A DNA stretch of 64,000 nt from an uncultured Campylobacter sp. (GTDB lineage Bacteria; Campylobacterota; Campylobacteria; Campylobacterales; Campylobacteraceae): positions 1 through 64,000 of the forward strand of contig NZ_CAMYFP010000008.1 of assembly GCF_947255105.1 (NCBI RefSeq), written 5' to 3'. Position numbers and translations under genes: made by a program. The notes beneath the pieces are model-generated. The model was not told the DNA's origin. It did no database searches and was given only the letters and a program-made list of their open reading frames with translations. Below are positions 33,863 through 42,931 of this stretch, piece after piece (position 1 is the stretch's first letter; each line of letters begins with the position of its first letter).

Positions 33863-35194
33863 ATGAAAATAGCTCTGCCAAAAGTGGATAAAATCGCAAA
33901 TTTGGCTGAATTTAAAGACTATTTTTATCCACTTGTTTTAAATTTAGCCAAACAAATTATCGAAAAAGAGAGAAAAAAAGCTCTTTTAAATTTAGAATAT
34001 AAAGATGAGCAAGGCATTATTGAGGCGATAAAAAGCGAGTATGAAATTTATAAAAATCTAGAGTTAAAGCCCTTGATAAATGCAACTGGCGTTGTGATTC
34101 ATACAAATTTAGGAAGAAGTGTGATAAATGATGAAATTTTAAAAAGAGCTAAAAAAACCATAACTTCATATTCAAATTTAGAATATGACTTAAAAACTGG
34201 AAAAAGAGGGCTAAGATACAACTACACAGCAAAGCTTTGTTCCATGCTTTTTGACTGTGAGGACGCGCTTGTTGTAAATAACAATGCAAGTGCTGTTTTT
34301 TTAGTCTTAAATACATTTGCCAAAAATAGCGAAGTTATCGTTAGTAGAGGCGAGTTAGTTGAGATTGGTGGAAGCTTTAGAATTCCAGAAGTCATGGCAA
34401 GCTCAGGTGCGATTTTGCATGAAGTTGGCACAACAAACAAAACAAATTTAAACGACTATGAAAAAGCTATCAATGAAAACACAAAAATGCTTATGAAGGT
34501 TCATCAATCAAACTTCAACATTCAAGGTTTTAGCCAAAATGTAAGTGCAAGTGAAATTTCAAATTTGGCTAAAAAGTGCGGTTTAATAAGCTATTATGAC
34601 CTAGGAAGTGCTTATGTAAATGAACTTCCATACTCTTTAAGCTCTCATGAACCACCACTTAAAAAGGTTCTTCAAAGCGCTGTAAATTTAGTTAGCTTTA
34701 GCGGCGATAAGCTTTTTGGAAGTGTGCAATGTGGGCTGATTTTGGGTAAAAAAGAGTTGATAGATGAACTTAAAAAAAATCAACTCTTAAGAATGCTACG
34801 AGTTGATAAGATAACTCTAAGTATCCTAAATGAAACCCTAAAAGCCTACATCAACAAAGAATTTAACCTCATCCAAACAACTCATCAAATTTACAAAGAC
34901 ATCGATGAGCTAACCGATATGGCAAATTTAGTAAAAGCAAATGTAGCAGCTCCCTCAAAAGTGGTAAAAACAAAAACTTTTATAGGTGGTGGAACGCTTC
35001 CATGTAGGGAGTATCCTAGCATTGCATTAGCTTTTTTGGAAAACCCGATAGGGTTAGAGAAAAAATTTAGAGAAAAAAGAGTTATTGGAAGAATTGAAAA
35101 TGATAAATTTATGCTTGATTTTAGAAGCATAATGGATAAAGACTTGCAAAATTTAATCAAAATTTGCAACGAAATTTTTAGCGAACAGCCTTAA
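33863..35194 (+). CDS. selA: L-seryl-tRNA(Sec) selenium transferase
   Basis: 443 residues from the ATG at 33863 (AGGAG site), preferred over an upstream in-frame ATG at 33827. It is a PLP enzyme converting seryl-tRNA(Sec) to selenocysteinyl-tRNA(Sec) with selenophosphate. The PLP lysine is in SFSGDKLFGSVQCG near residue 285; GVVIHTNLGRS near 70 and GGGTLPCREYPS near 385 are family signatures. It starts the selA-selB-DsbC-like unit and is needed for the selenoprotein FdhA encoded 3.5 kb away. Confidence 0.95.
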   Translation: MKIALPKVDKIANLAEFKDYFYPLVLNLAKQIIEKERKKALLNLEYKDEQGIIEAIKSEYEIYKNLELKPLINATGVVIHTNLGRSVINDEILKRAKKTITSYSNLEYDLKTGKRGLRYNYTAKLCSMLFDCEDALVVNNNASAVFLVLNTFAKNSEVIVSRGELVEIGGSFRIPEVMASSGAILHEVGTTNKTNLNDYEKAINENTKMLMKVHQSNFNIQGFSQNVSASEISNLAKKCGLISYYDLGSAYVNELPYSLSSHEPPLKKVLQSAVNLVSFSGDKLFGSVQCGLILGKKELIDELKKNQLLRMLRVDKITLSILNETLKAYINKEFNLIQTTHQIYKDIDELTDMANLVKANVAAPSKVVKTKTFIGGGTLPCREYPSIALAFLENPIGLEKKFREKRVIGRIENDKFMLDFRSIMDKDLQNLIKICNEIFSEQP

Positions 35195-35203
35195 GGATAT
35201 TTA

Positions 35204-37021
35204 ATGCAAAGTATGATAATTGGCACTGCAGGACACATAGATCACGGCAAAACTTCACTCATAAAAGCGCTAAATGGCTTTGAGGGTGATGAGATGAAAA
35301 GTGAGATCGAAAAAGGCATAACAATTGATTTAAGCTTTTCAAACTTAAAAAAAGGTGAAGAAAATATCGCTTTTGTTGATGTTCCTGGACATGAAAACTT
35401 AGTTAAAACTATGATTTCAGGAGCCTATGCATTTGATGCGGCGATGCTAGTTGTAGCAAGTAACGACTCTCTTATGCCTCAAACTAAAGAGCATATTCAA
35501 ATTTTATCACTTCTTAATGTAAAAAGCTTGATTTTATGTATCACAAAGTGCGATTTAACAAGTAAAAGCGAGCAGGTTAGCGCCCAAAACCAAACTCTTA
35601 AATATATAGAAAATTTTAAAAACTTAGAAGTTTTAAAGACCTTTTTTGTAAGCATAAAAGATGAGCTTTCCATAACTGAGCTTAAAAACTTTTTATTTAC
35701 ATTAAAGCCTAAAAAACGTGAAGAAAGTGCCTTAACAAGATACTATATCGATAGAGTTTTTAGCTTTAAAGGAGTTGGGACAATTGTCACTGGAAGTTTG
35801 ATAGAGGGCACTATAAAAGAAAATGAAAGGCTTTTTTGCCTAGATATAAATAAAGAGTTTTTAGTAAAAAGCATTCAAGTCCATGATGAGTTTACCAAAT
35901 TTGCCACTCATCCAAACAGAGTTGCACTAAACTTGGCAAATGCAAAAACAAGCGAGCTTAAAAAAGGCTATATTTTAAGTAAAAAAGGCTTTTTTAGAGG
36001 CTTTAAAGAGATTGATACTGTATTTTATGGAGAGATTTCTCATACAAGTGAGGTTATTTTTTGCGTTGGAAGTAGGCAAATCGCAGCAAAAGCTTTGGTT
36101 TTAAGCACAAAAGAAGAGCAAAGTTTTGTAACTTTTAAGTTTGAAAAAGAGCTATTTTTGAAATTTAACGAAGCTTTTGTAGTGCTTGAAAACTCGCGTG
36201 TGATTGGTGGTGGAAGAGTTTTAAACCCAATTAGCGAACCACTTAAAAAAGCTCAAAAAATAGAGTTTTTAAAATGCCTTTTAGAAAAAGATTTTAAAAA
36301 AGTTTTTGAGATTTTAACCACCACTCACAAACACGGCTTTGGACTTATCTCATCATTTCAAAGATTTGATCTAACCCATGAAGAAGCTTTAGAAGTCGCA
36401 AGCTCGCTAAATCAAGTATTTGTTGATAAAGAGGGGCTTTGTATTTATCCAAATAGCGCTATTTTGGAGGTAGGTAAGTTTATTGGGTTTATTATCTCCA
36501 AAAACAACAATGCTATTTTCTCAGCCCAAAGTATCGCTCTTAGGCTCTCTTGGGCAAGTACAACTTTGGTTCAAAAGGCCATAGATGAGATGGTTAGCAA
36601 AAATCTCATTGAAGAAAAAGCTGGAGTTTATATAAAGCGCGGAGTTGATTTTGAAGAGTTAAATAAAACACTAAAAGATGAGATTTATAGAGAGCTTCAA
36701 AATGGCGGTTATAAGCCAGTTGCACCATACAATATCTATGATCTTTTAGATATCGATAGAGTTAGTGGCGACAATGCACTAAAGAGCCTAACAAGTGCTA
36801 AAAAGGTAGTAAGACTTCAGCACAATCTCTTTATCACAACGCCAAATTTAACGCTACTTTTGCAACAACTAAGAGAGCTTATCAAAAAGCACGGAAGTAT
36901 TGATGTGACGATTTTAAAAGATGAGCTAGGACTTAGCAGAAAGTTTGCCATCGCCTATCTTGAGTATCTTGATGGCTTTGCCGATATCCAAAACAGCGAC
37001 AATAAAAGATCATTTATATAA
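35204..37021 (+). CDS. selB: Selenocysteine-specific elongation factor
   Basis: 605 residues. The GTPase domain shows G1 GTAGHIDHGKTSL, G3 DVPGHENLVKTM and G4 TKCD, close to EF-Tu but with the SelB-specific GHIDHGKT. Domains 2 and 3 follow to about 340, then four winged-helix repeats (about 370-605) that bind the SECIS hairpin in mRNA. The AAGGAT site lies nine bases after selA. It delivers Sec-tRNA to the ribosome at the UGA of fdhA. Confidence 0.95.
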   Translation: MQSMIIGTAGHIDHGKTSLIKALNGFEGDEMKSEIEKGITIDLSFSNLKKGEENIAFVDVPGHENLVKTMISGAYAFDAAMLVVASNDSLMPQTKEHIQILSLLNVKSLILCITKCDLTSKSEQVSAQNQTLKYIENFKNLEVLKTFFVSIKDELSITELKNFLFTLKPKKREESALTRYYIDRVFSFKGVGTIVTGSLIEGTIKENERLFCLDINKEFLVKSIQVHDEFTKFATHPNRVALNLANAKTSELKKGYILSKKGFFRGFKEIDTVFYGEISHTSEVIFCVGSRQIAAKALVLSTKEEQSFVTFKFEKELFLKFNEAFVVLENSRVIGGGRVLNPISEPLKKAQKIEFLKCLLEKDFKKVFEILTTTHKHGFGLISSFQRFDLTHEEALEVASSLNQVFVDKEGLCIYPNSAILEVGKFIGFIISKNNNAIFSAQSIALRLSWASTTLVQKAIDEMVSKNLIEEKAGVYIKRGVDFEELNKTLKDEIYRELQNGGYKPVAPYNIYDLLDIDRVSGDNALKSLTSAKKVVRLQHNLFITTPNLTLLLQQLRELIKKHGSIDVTILKDELGLSRKFAIAYLEYLDGFADIQNSDNKRSFI

Positions 37022-37096
37022 TGATGTATTGATTTGAATTTGGAATATGTTTATAATAGTTGCTTATCATTAGAAAATTTCTTACAAAGGTTAAAT

Positions 37097-37813
37097 ATGA
37101 AAAAAATTATTTTATCACTAGTTGCTATGACAGCCATTTTATCTGCAGCTACAAACGAGCAGATTTTAAAACTCTACCAAAATCCACATCTTCCAAAGGA
37201 TATAAAGATAGAGATAGTAGATAGAGTACCACTAGATAAAGCGCCTGGTTTTGAGGCAGTGACACTAAAGATGAGCCAAGGCGAGATGTCACAAGAGTCT
37301 GTGCTTTTTACAAATGGTGACTTTTTACTCTTTGATCTAGTAGATGTCAATAGTGGCGAGTCCCTAAAGAGCGCTTTTGAGCAAAAGTTAGTCAAGTCAA
37401 GCGTTGCAAAGATCTATAAAAATGAAGATCCAAAAAACATCATCAAGCTAGGTAGCGACAACAAAAAGGCAACTGTTGTTATCTTTACTGATACTGACTG
37501 TCCATATTGCAGACATGAGATGGATATGATAGATGATAGATTGAAAGATACAAATGTTGAGATAATCATGGCTTCGATACATGGCGATGCTGGTCACAAA
37601 AAGAGTGCTGCCATCTACAAAGAGATAGCAAAGGCAAAAGATGACAAAGCCAAAATCGCAATACTTAAGAAGTATTATGACAAAAACTTTGATGATAGCA
37701 CTTTGAAGATAGAGGAGAGCGAGATTCAAGCTGCTAAGGCATTGGCAGAAAAATACTTTATGGCTGGTATCAACGCCGTTCCATTTATCGTAGATAAAAG
37801 TGAGCTAAAATAA
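37097..37813 (+). CDS. Periplasmic DsbC/DsbG-like thiol-disulfide protein
   Basis: 238 residues from the ATG at 37097 with an AAAGG site. A signal peptide (residues 1-18, ends SAAT) precedes a small dimerisation-like domain and a thioredoxin fold with the active site DCPYCRHEMD (CPYC) and the cis-proline loop NAVPFIV near the C-terminus. It probably isomerises or reduces disulfides in the periplasm. It follows selB in C. jejuni too, as I recall, though no mechanistic tie to selenium is known to me. Confidence 0.85.
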   Translation: MKKIILSLVAMTAILSAATNEQILKLYQNPHLPKDIKIEIVDRVPLDKAPGFEAVTLKMSQGEMSQESVLFTNGDFLLFDLVDVNSGESLKSAFEQKLVKSSVAKIYKNEDPKNIIKLGSDNKKATVVIFTDTDCPYCRHEMDMIDDRLKDTNVEIIMASIHGDAGHKKSAAIYKEIAKAKDDKAKIAILKKYYDKNFDDSTLKIEESEIQAAKALAEKYFMAGINAVPFIVDKSELK

Positions 37814-37817
37814 ATTT

Positions 37818-37835
37818 AGGGCCCTTTTGGGCTCT
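37818..37835 (+). terminator. Terminator after the DsbC-like gene
   Basis: AGGGCCC and GGGCTCT pair (one wobble) around a TTTT loop and are followed by a T-rich stretch, five bases beyond the stop codon. Confidence 0.7.
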
Positions 37836-37918
37836 TTGTCTTTTATTTAAATTTCAACTCTTTGTTTAAATTTCAACTATTTTAAATTTGAAATTTAAGC
37901 CGCTCAAAACTTTGAAAT

Positions 37919-38605
37919 TTAAGCTCTTTTTGTTGGATTGTAGTTAAGTGCTCTTGCCTCTTTGTTAAACTTATAAAGCGCCTTACGCTCTTTTTGACCG
38001 ATTTTATAACTGATGTATTGTAGATACCACCTTATCTCTTTGGGCACGATATCTCTACTAAGTGAGTAGTTTTTTAGGATATATTGTGGAATGTGGATCT
38101 TTTGTCTGTGGAAACTTTTTATTAGTTTTTTATAAAAAGAGCTGTTTTTTGTAGCACAAAATAGCCCAAAGACAAATGGCAATCCTGTCTTTTCGTGCCA
38201 AACCCTGCCCAAATCATAAAACTTTTCTTTGCCATCACTTAAATAAGCCTTAAGCGCTCTATCGCCGATGATAACTTCGCCCTCTAAACCCAAAATAGCG
38301 CTTAACATATTGGAACTTTTGGAAGCGGGGTCTAGCTTGGGTGGTGTGTTTTTCTTAACCAAAACGCTTATAACCTCTTTTTTGGCAACTATGCCCATGG
38401 GAAGTTTTTGGTATTTTTTGTGCCTGCTTTCTATGCTTGAGATAACCGCTGCATCGACTCTTAAGCTATAAAGCTCTCTGCAAAGAAAGCTAGGCACTCC
38501 CTTTTTAAACTCAATTGTCTTTTTGACATAGCTCGGAAGCGGATACCTTTTTAAAAACACATGAAAAGGTAGTAAATTTAGATAATCAATTTTTCCAAAA
38601 ATCAA
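37919..38605 (-). CDS. mqnA: Chorismate dehydratase of the futalosine menaquinone pathway
   Basis: 228 residues. The MqnA/MqnD periplasmic-binding-protein-like fold is shown by IDYLNLLPFHVFL at the start, a VDAAVISSIES segment near 50, and GLPFVFGLFCA near 150. It converts chorismate to 3-(1-carboxyvinyl)oxybenzoate, the first futalosine-pathway step. mqnD lies at 54445-55311, so this organism makes menaquinone by that route. It overlaps upp by four bases. Confidence 0.88.
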   Translation of the reverse strand: MIFGKIDYLNLLPFHVFLKRYPLPSYVKKTIEFKKGVPSFLCRELYSLRVDAAVISSIESRHKKYQKLPMGIVAKKEVISVLVKKNTPPKLDPASKSSNMLSAILGLEGEVIIGDRALKAYLSDGKEKFYDLGRVWHEKTGLPFVFGLFCATKNSSFYKKLIKSFHRQKIHIPQYILKNYSLSRDIVPKEIRWYLQYISYKIGQKERKALYKFNKEARALNYNPTKRA

Positions 38606-39225
38606 GTATTAAACACCCTATCTCCAGCATCTCCAAGCCCTGGAACGATATAACCCTTTTCATTTAAGCCCTCATCAATAGCAGCTACATAAACTTCAAC
38701 ATCAGGATAGATCTCGCTAAATCTCTTAAGTCCCTCAGGAGCGGCGATAATAGAGATAAATTTAATCTTTTCAACACCCTTTTCTTTTAGAAATTTAACT
38801 GCATCTATCGCTGTGCCACCTGTTGCAAACATCGGATCTATGACAATGGTAATTCTATCTTTATAATCTTTTGGAAGTTTTGCATAGAAAAATTCTGCCT
38901 CTAAGCTTTTTTCATCTCTTTGAAAGCCCAAAAATCCAACACTTGCATCAGGAATAATCTTAAACACAGCATCGAGCATACCAAGAGCAGCTCGCAAAAT
39001 CGGGCAAATCATAACCTTTGTCTTTAGCTTTTTACCCTTTGTTTTGCAAATAGGTGTTGTTATCTCAACATCTTTAAGCTCCAAATCGCTGCAAGCCTTA
39101 AATATCATCAAGTAGCTAATCTCATCTATTAGCATCCTAAACTGAAAAGGATCGACACTTTTTTCCCGTAATAGCGAGAGTTTATGAGCTATTAGCGGGT
39201 GTGATATCTCTTTGATATTTTGCAT
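38602..39225 (-). CDS. upp: Uracil phosphoribosyltransferase
   Basis: 207 residues from the ATG at 39225, one base after the malic enzyme stop; the longer open frame upstream reads malic enzyme sequence out of frame and was discarded. Family features are LSLLREKSVDPFQFR near the start, the PRPP-binding VIDPMFATGGTAIDAV loop near 125, and the C-terminal uracil-binding YIVPGLGDAGDR. It salvages uracil to UMP. Confidence 0.95.
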   Translation of the reverse strand: MQNIKEISHPLIAHKLSLLREKSVDPFQFRMLIDEISYLMIFKACSDLELKDVEITTPICKTKGKKLKTKVMICPILRAALGMLDAVFKIIPDASVGFLGFQRDEKSLEAEFFYAKLPKDYKDRITIVIDPMFATGGTAIDAVKFLKEKGVEKIKFISIIAAPEGLKRFSEIYPDVEVYVAAIDEGLNEKGYIVPGLGDAGDRVFNT

Positions 39226-39226
39226 T

Positions 39227-40495
39227 TTAGTTATAGGTGTGAGGCAATATCTCTTTTTTGAGATACTCTCTATACTCTTTGATATCAAAATCTCTAACTC
39301 TTGCAACTCCATCATCAACTGCTGCTTTTGCAACTGCTGGCGCAACTTCTAGCAAAACTCTACTATCAAAAGGGTTTGGTATGATGTAGTCTTTGCCAAA
39401 GGCTAGTTTGTCATTGCCAACTAGCTTTTTAATCTCATCGCTTACTGGCTCTTTTGCAAGTTTTGCAAGTGATTTTGCCGCTGCCATTTTCATGTTTTCG
39501 GTTATCTTTTTGGCCTTTACATCAAGTGCACCTCTAAAGAGAAATGGAAAGCCCAAGACATTATTTACTTGGTTTGGATAGTCACTTCTGCCAGTTCCTA
39601 CCATCGCATCATCTCTTACTTTATGGACCTCTTCAGGATAGATTTCTGGCACAGGGTTGGCCAGTGCAAATATAATAGGATTTGGCGCCATGGACTTTAC
39701 CATCTCGCCCTTTAGCACGCCCGCTTTGCTAAGTCCCAAAAACATATCGGCTCCATTAATGGCATCTTTTAAAGTTCTAAGCTCTGTATCGATGGCAAAC
39801 TCCGCCTTTTGCGCTGTTAAGTCTGTCCTTTTTGTGTGAATTACTCCCTTTGAGTCAAGCATAACTATATTTTTCGCACCAAGCGCTCTATACATCCTTG
39901 CGCAAGCGATCCCAGAGGCGCCACTTCCGCTTACTACAATCCTAATCTTATCAATTTTCTTTTTGGATATCTCAAGTGCGTTTATAAGTCCAGCAGTCGT
40001 AATCATCGCTGTTCCATGCTGATCGTCATGCATAACAGGGATATCAACCAACTCTTGAAGCTTCTTTTCTATTGCAAAGCACTCAGGCGCTTTAATATCT
40101 TCTAAATTTATGCCGCCAAATGTAGGCGCTATCGCTTTGCAGATCTCTACTATCTTATCGGGATCTTTCTCATCTATCTCAATATCAAAGCTATCAATAT
40201 TTGCAAATTTTTTAAATAAAACTGCTTTGCCCTCCATAACAGGTTTGCTAGCAAGCGCTCCAATGTTTCCAAGACCCAAAACTGCACTACCATTACTTAT
40301 AACTGCAACTAAATTTGCTTTGTTTGTGTATTTGTAGGCTAATTCACTCTCTTTTTTAATAGCTTTGCAAGGCTCAGCAACTCCTGGACTATAAGCCATA
40401 CTAAGCTCTTTTGAAGTGGTGCAAGGTTTTTTAACATCAATTGCTATCTTTCCACCTATGTGATACTCCAATGCCTCTTTGCTAAAATCTGACAT
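39227..40495 (-). CDS. Malate dehydrogenase (oxaloacetate-decarboxylating), malic enzyme
   Basis: 422 residues, the short form without a phosphotransacetylase-like C-terminal domain. It begins with the [14 protein letters not shown] N-terminus; [10 protein letters not shown] and [18 protein letters not shown] are clear signatures, as are [12 protein letters not shown] and the nucleotide fold [12 protein letters not shown]. It converts malate to pyruvate with NAD(P)H formation. It lies between gltX (14-base overlap) and upp, an arrangement shared with C. jejuni as I recall. Confidence 0.92.
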   Translation of the reverse strand: MSDFSKEALEYHIGGKIAIDVKKPCTTSKELSMAYSPGVAEPCKAIKKESELAYKYTNKANLVAVISNGSAVLGLGNIGALASKPVMEGKAVLFKKFANIDSFDIEIDEKDPDKIVEICKAIAPTFGGINLEDIKAPECFAIEKKLQELVDIPVMHDDQHGTAMITTAGLINALEISKKKIDKIRIVVSGSGASGIACARMYRALGAKNIVMLDSKGVIHTKRTDLTAQKAEFAIDTELRTLKDAINGADMFLGLSKAGVLKGEMVKSMAPNPIIFALANPVPEIYPEEVHKVRDDAMVGTGRSDYPNQVNNVLGFPFLFRGALDVKAKKITENMKMAAAKSLAKLAKEPVSDEIKKLVGNDKLAFGKDYIIPNPFDSRVLLEVAPAVAKAAVDDGVARVRDFDIKEYREYLKKEILPHTYN

Positions 40496-41870
40496 TACTC
40501 TTCTCCTTGATCTGTTCTATTCTAAATTTAATCTCACTACTTCCCAAAATCTCAATCACATCAAAAATAGAGGGGCTAACAGCGCTTCCTGTTATGGCAA
40601 CTCTTAAAGCTTGAGCGATATCTTTTAGTTTTAGACCTCTTTTATCTAAAAACTCTTTAGCCAACTCTTCTAACTCGGCTGCTTTCATATCTTTGGTTAA
40701 AATTTGACTAAACTCACTAAGCAATTCTACGCTCTTTTCGTTAATAAACTTCTCATAGGCCTTTTTGTCATAACTCTCTGGTCTATTGAGTAACGATTTA
40801 ATACTCTCACTCATCTCTAGTAAAGTCTTGCTTCTCTCTCTATAAGCTTGGATTATAAGCTCTTTTTTTGGATTGTTTTCCAAATTTAGACCAAAAAATT
40901 TAAGCTCTTCTATCATTCTTTTTACTGGCAGAGTCTTTATGTAGTGTTGATTTAGCCACTCTAGCTTACTTTGGTTGAAGGTACTTGAGGATTTGCCTAT
41001 GTTTGATGGATTGAAAATCTTTTTTAGCTCTTGCATGCTAAATATCTCATCATCGCCATGACTCCAACCAAGACGAACTAAGAAATTTAGCAATGCCTCG
41101 CTTAGATAGCCCATGTTTCTATACTCCATAACATCGGTTGCGCCATGTCTTTTGGAGAGCTTTTGTCCATCGCTTCCATTTATCATCGCAACATGCCAAA
41201 AATGTGGTACCTTAAAGCCAAGAGCATCATATAAAACTATCTGTTTTGGAGTGTTGGAAAGGTGGTCGTCGCCTCTTATTACATCAGTTACGCCCATCAA
41301 AGCGTCATCAATGACAACTGTAAGGTTATATGTAGGCGTTCCATCATCTCGTGCAATAATAAAATCATCAAGTATATCGCTAGCTTGAAACTTAATCTCG
41401 CCTTTTATGCCATCATTAAAGGCTATCTCGCCACTAAGTGGGGATTTGATACGGATAACTGGCTTTCTGTCTTTTGGTGGTTCGCCCTTAAAATCCCTAT
41501 ATCTTCCATCATACATCGGACGTTTTTTCTCTGCAATTTGTCTGGCTCTAAGCTCATCAAGCTCCTCTTTGCTCATATAGCATTTATAAGCCTTACCCTC
41601 TTTTACCAACTTATCTATATAGCTTTTATAAAGATCAAACCTACTACTTTGATAGACAATCTCACCATCATACTCAAGTCCGCACCACTCAAAGGCCTCT
41701 ACTATGGCTTTGGCAGCCTCTTTGGAGTTTCTTTTTAAGTCAGTATCTTCTATGCGTAACAAAAATTTACCACCATTTGCCCTTGCATAAAGATAGTTAT
41801 AAAGTGCTGTCCTAAGCCCGCCAATATGAAGATATCCTGTAGGCGAAGGTGCAAAACGGGTAACTATCAT
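40482..41870 (-). CDS. gltX: Glutamyl-tRNA synthetase
   Basis: 462 residues. Class I signatures are the HIGH-type FAPSPTGYLHIGGLRTALYN at residues 6-25 and KLSKRHG (KMSKS equivalent) near 238. The rest matches the discriminating or non-discriminating GluRS fold. Epsilonproteobacteria carry two GluRS genes; this copy, next to the malic enzyme and the SurA-like gene, corresponds to gltX2 in C. jejuni by position, but I cannot tell which tRNA (Glu or Gln) it charges. Confidence 0.93.
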   Translation of the reverse strand: MIVTRFAPSPTGYLHIGGLRTALYNYLYARANGGKFLLRIEDTDLKRNSKEAAKAIVEAFEWCGLEYDGEIVYQSSRFDLYKSYIDKLVKEGKAYKCYMSKEELDELRARQIAEKKRPMYDGRYRDFKGEPPKDRKPVIRIKSPLSGEIAFNDGIKGEIKFQASDILDDFIIARDDGTPTYNLTVVIDDALMGVTDVIRGDDHLSNTPKQIVLYDALGFKVPHFWHVAMINGSDGQKLSKRHGATDVMEYRNMGYLSEALLNFLVRLGWSHGDDEIFSMQELKKIFNPSNIGKSSSTFNQSKLEWLNQHYIKTLPVKRMIEELKFFGLNLENNPKKELIIQAYRERSKTLLEMSESIKSLLNRPESYDKKAYEKFINEKSVELLSEFSQILTKDMKAAELEELAKEFLDKRGLKLKDIAQALRVAITGSAVSPSIFDVIEILGSSEIKFRIEQIKEKSNVRF

Positions 41871-41907
41871 CTCAATCCTTTTATCAATCTATTTAATCAA
41901 AAAATGT

Positions 41908-41913
41908 TATAAT
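41908..41913 (+). promoter_or_regulatory. Probable promoter of the SurA-like gene
   Basis: TATAAT preceded by TG one base upstream (extended -10), 33 bases before the ATG, in the gap between divergent gltX and the SurA-like gene. Confidence 0.55.
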
Positions 41914-41945
41914 CGTCCATTATATCACAAAATTAAAGGTCTATT

Positions 41946-42785
41946 ATGAAAAAAACTCTTATTTTAACTGCCCTGTTACTTTCTTTTTCTAGCCTAAATG
42001 CAAAGGTTATCAACAGAGTAGTTGCGCTTGTAAATAACCAGCCAATAACAGAATATGAGATAAAACAACTAACAAAAAGAGGCCTAAACAGAGGCGATGC
42101 GATCAATATTTTGATAGATCAAAAACTGCTTGATTCACAGATAAAGAGGCTAAATATAATTGTAACTCCATATGAGATAGACTATAGAATTGCACAAATA
42201 AAAAGACAAAACAAAATAAACGACGCACAATTTCAAGCAGAGCTAATAAGACAGAAAATAAGCATGGAGCAACTAAGAGATCAAATAGAGGATGACCTTA
42301 AGAAAGAAAAGCTTTACGGAGCGTTATTTGCAGAGCTAAATAGCCAAATTTCAGATGAGAAAATTAGAGCTTTTTATGAGCAAAATATCGACCTTTTTTC
42401 AAGCTATAAGACAATCTCTGTCTCTAGATTTTTTGCGGCAACAAAAGAGGAGTTAGAAAATTTAATAAAAACTGGCAAAAAGGGACCTGAAGTTGTTGAA
42501 AGAGATTTGGAGCTTGCAACAAATGAGTTAGATCCGCAAACTGCCGCTCTTTTTGGAAGTATCCCAAATGGCAAATTTACAGATATCATTCCTAGTTTAA
42601 GTACCTATTTTGAGGTGATTCGCATCAATCACAAAAGTGGTTTAGTAAAAAGACCATTCAAAGAGGTTAAAGAAGAGGTTGGGCATCTCTATATGCAAGA
42701 GTTAAGAAAGATAAAGAGCAATGAGTATTTTGAGACGCTCCGCTCAAAAGCAGTTGTTAAATTTGTAGATAGAAAAACACTCTAA
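41946..42785 (+). CDS. SurA-like periplasmic chaperone / peptidyl-prolyl isomerase
   Basis: 279 residues. A signal peptide (about 1-19, ends LNA) is followed by a SurA_N domain: VINRVVALVNNQPITEYEI, then RGDAINILIDQKLLDSQIKR, both typical. A single, reduced parvulin-like region follows (about 145-240) and a C-terminal helix. It probably escorts outer-membrane proteins. Its position between gltX and accC matches the structurally studied SurA-like protein Cj1289 of C. jejuni. Catalytic prolyl isomerase activity is uncertain. Confidence 0.85.
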   Translation: MKKTLILTALLLSFSSLNAKVINRVVALVNNQPITEYEIKQLTKRGLNRGDAINILIDQKLLDSQIKRLNIIVTPYEIDYRIAQIKRQNKINDAQFQAELIRQKISMEQLRDQIEDDLKKEKLYGALFAELNSQISDEKIRAFYEQNIDLFSSYKTISVSRFFAATKEELENLIKTGKKGPEVVERDLELATNELDPQTAALFGSIPNGKFTDIIPSLSTYFEVIRINHKSGLVKRPFKEVKEEVGHLYMQELRKIKSNEYFETLRSKAVVKFVDRKTL

Positions 42786-42901
42786 ATTTAAGATTTCAAA
42801 TTTAGGCTCCAAATTTAAGACTGCAAATTTAAAATACCAAATTTATACTTCAAATTTAAGAGTTCAAATTTAAGAGTTCAAATTTAAGAGTTCAAATTTA
42901 A
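42784..42901. repeat. Nine-unit degenerate 13-14-base tandem repeat
   Basis: The core CAAATTTA recurs nine times at 13-14-base spacing (starting 42784, 42797, 42810, 42824, 42838, 42851, 42865, 42879, 42893). Units 6-8 (CAAATTTAAGAGTT) are identical. It lies between the SurA-like stop and a terminator hairpin. Confidence 0.85.
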
Positions 42902-42903
42902 AG

Positions 42904-42926
42904 CTCCAAAGGACAAGCCTTTGGAG
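42904..42926. terminator. Bidirectional terminator between the SurA-like gene and accC
   Basis: CTCCAAAGG and CCTTTGGAG form a perfect nine-base stem with a five-base loop between two converging genes; T-rich sequence follows on the plus strand. Confidence 0.75.
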
Positions 42927-42931
42927 TCTCT

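Noticed and set aside
39226..39345. 40-residue N-terminal extension of upp
   Set aside because: It reads the malic enzyme 3' end out of frame. The normal UPRT start is at 39225.
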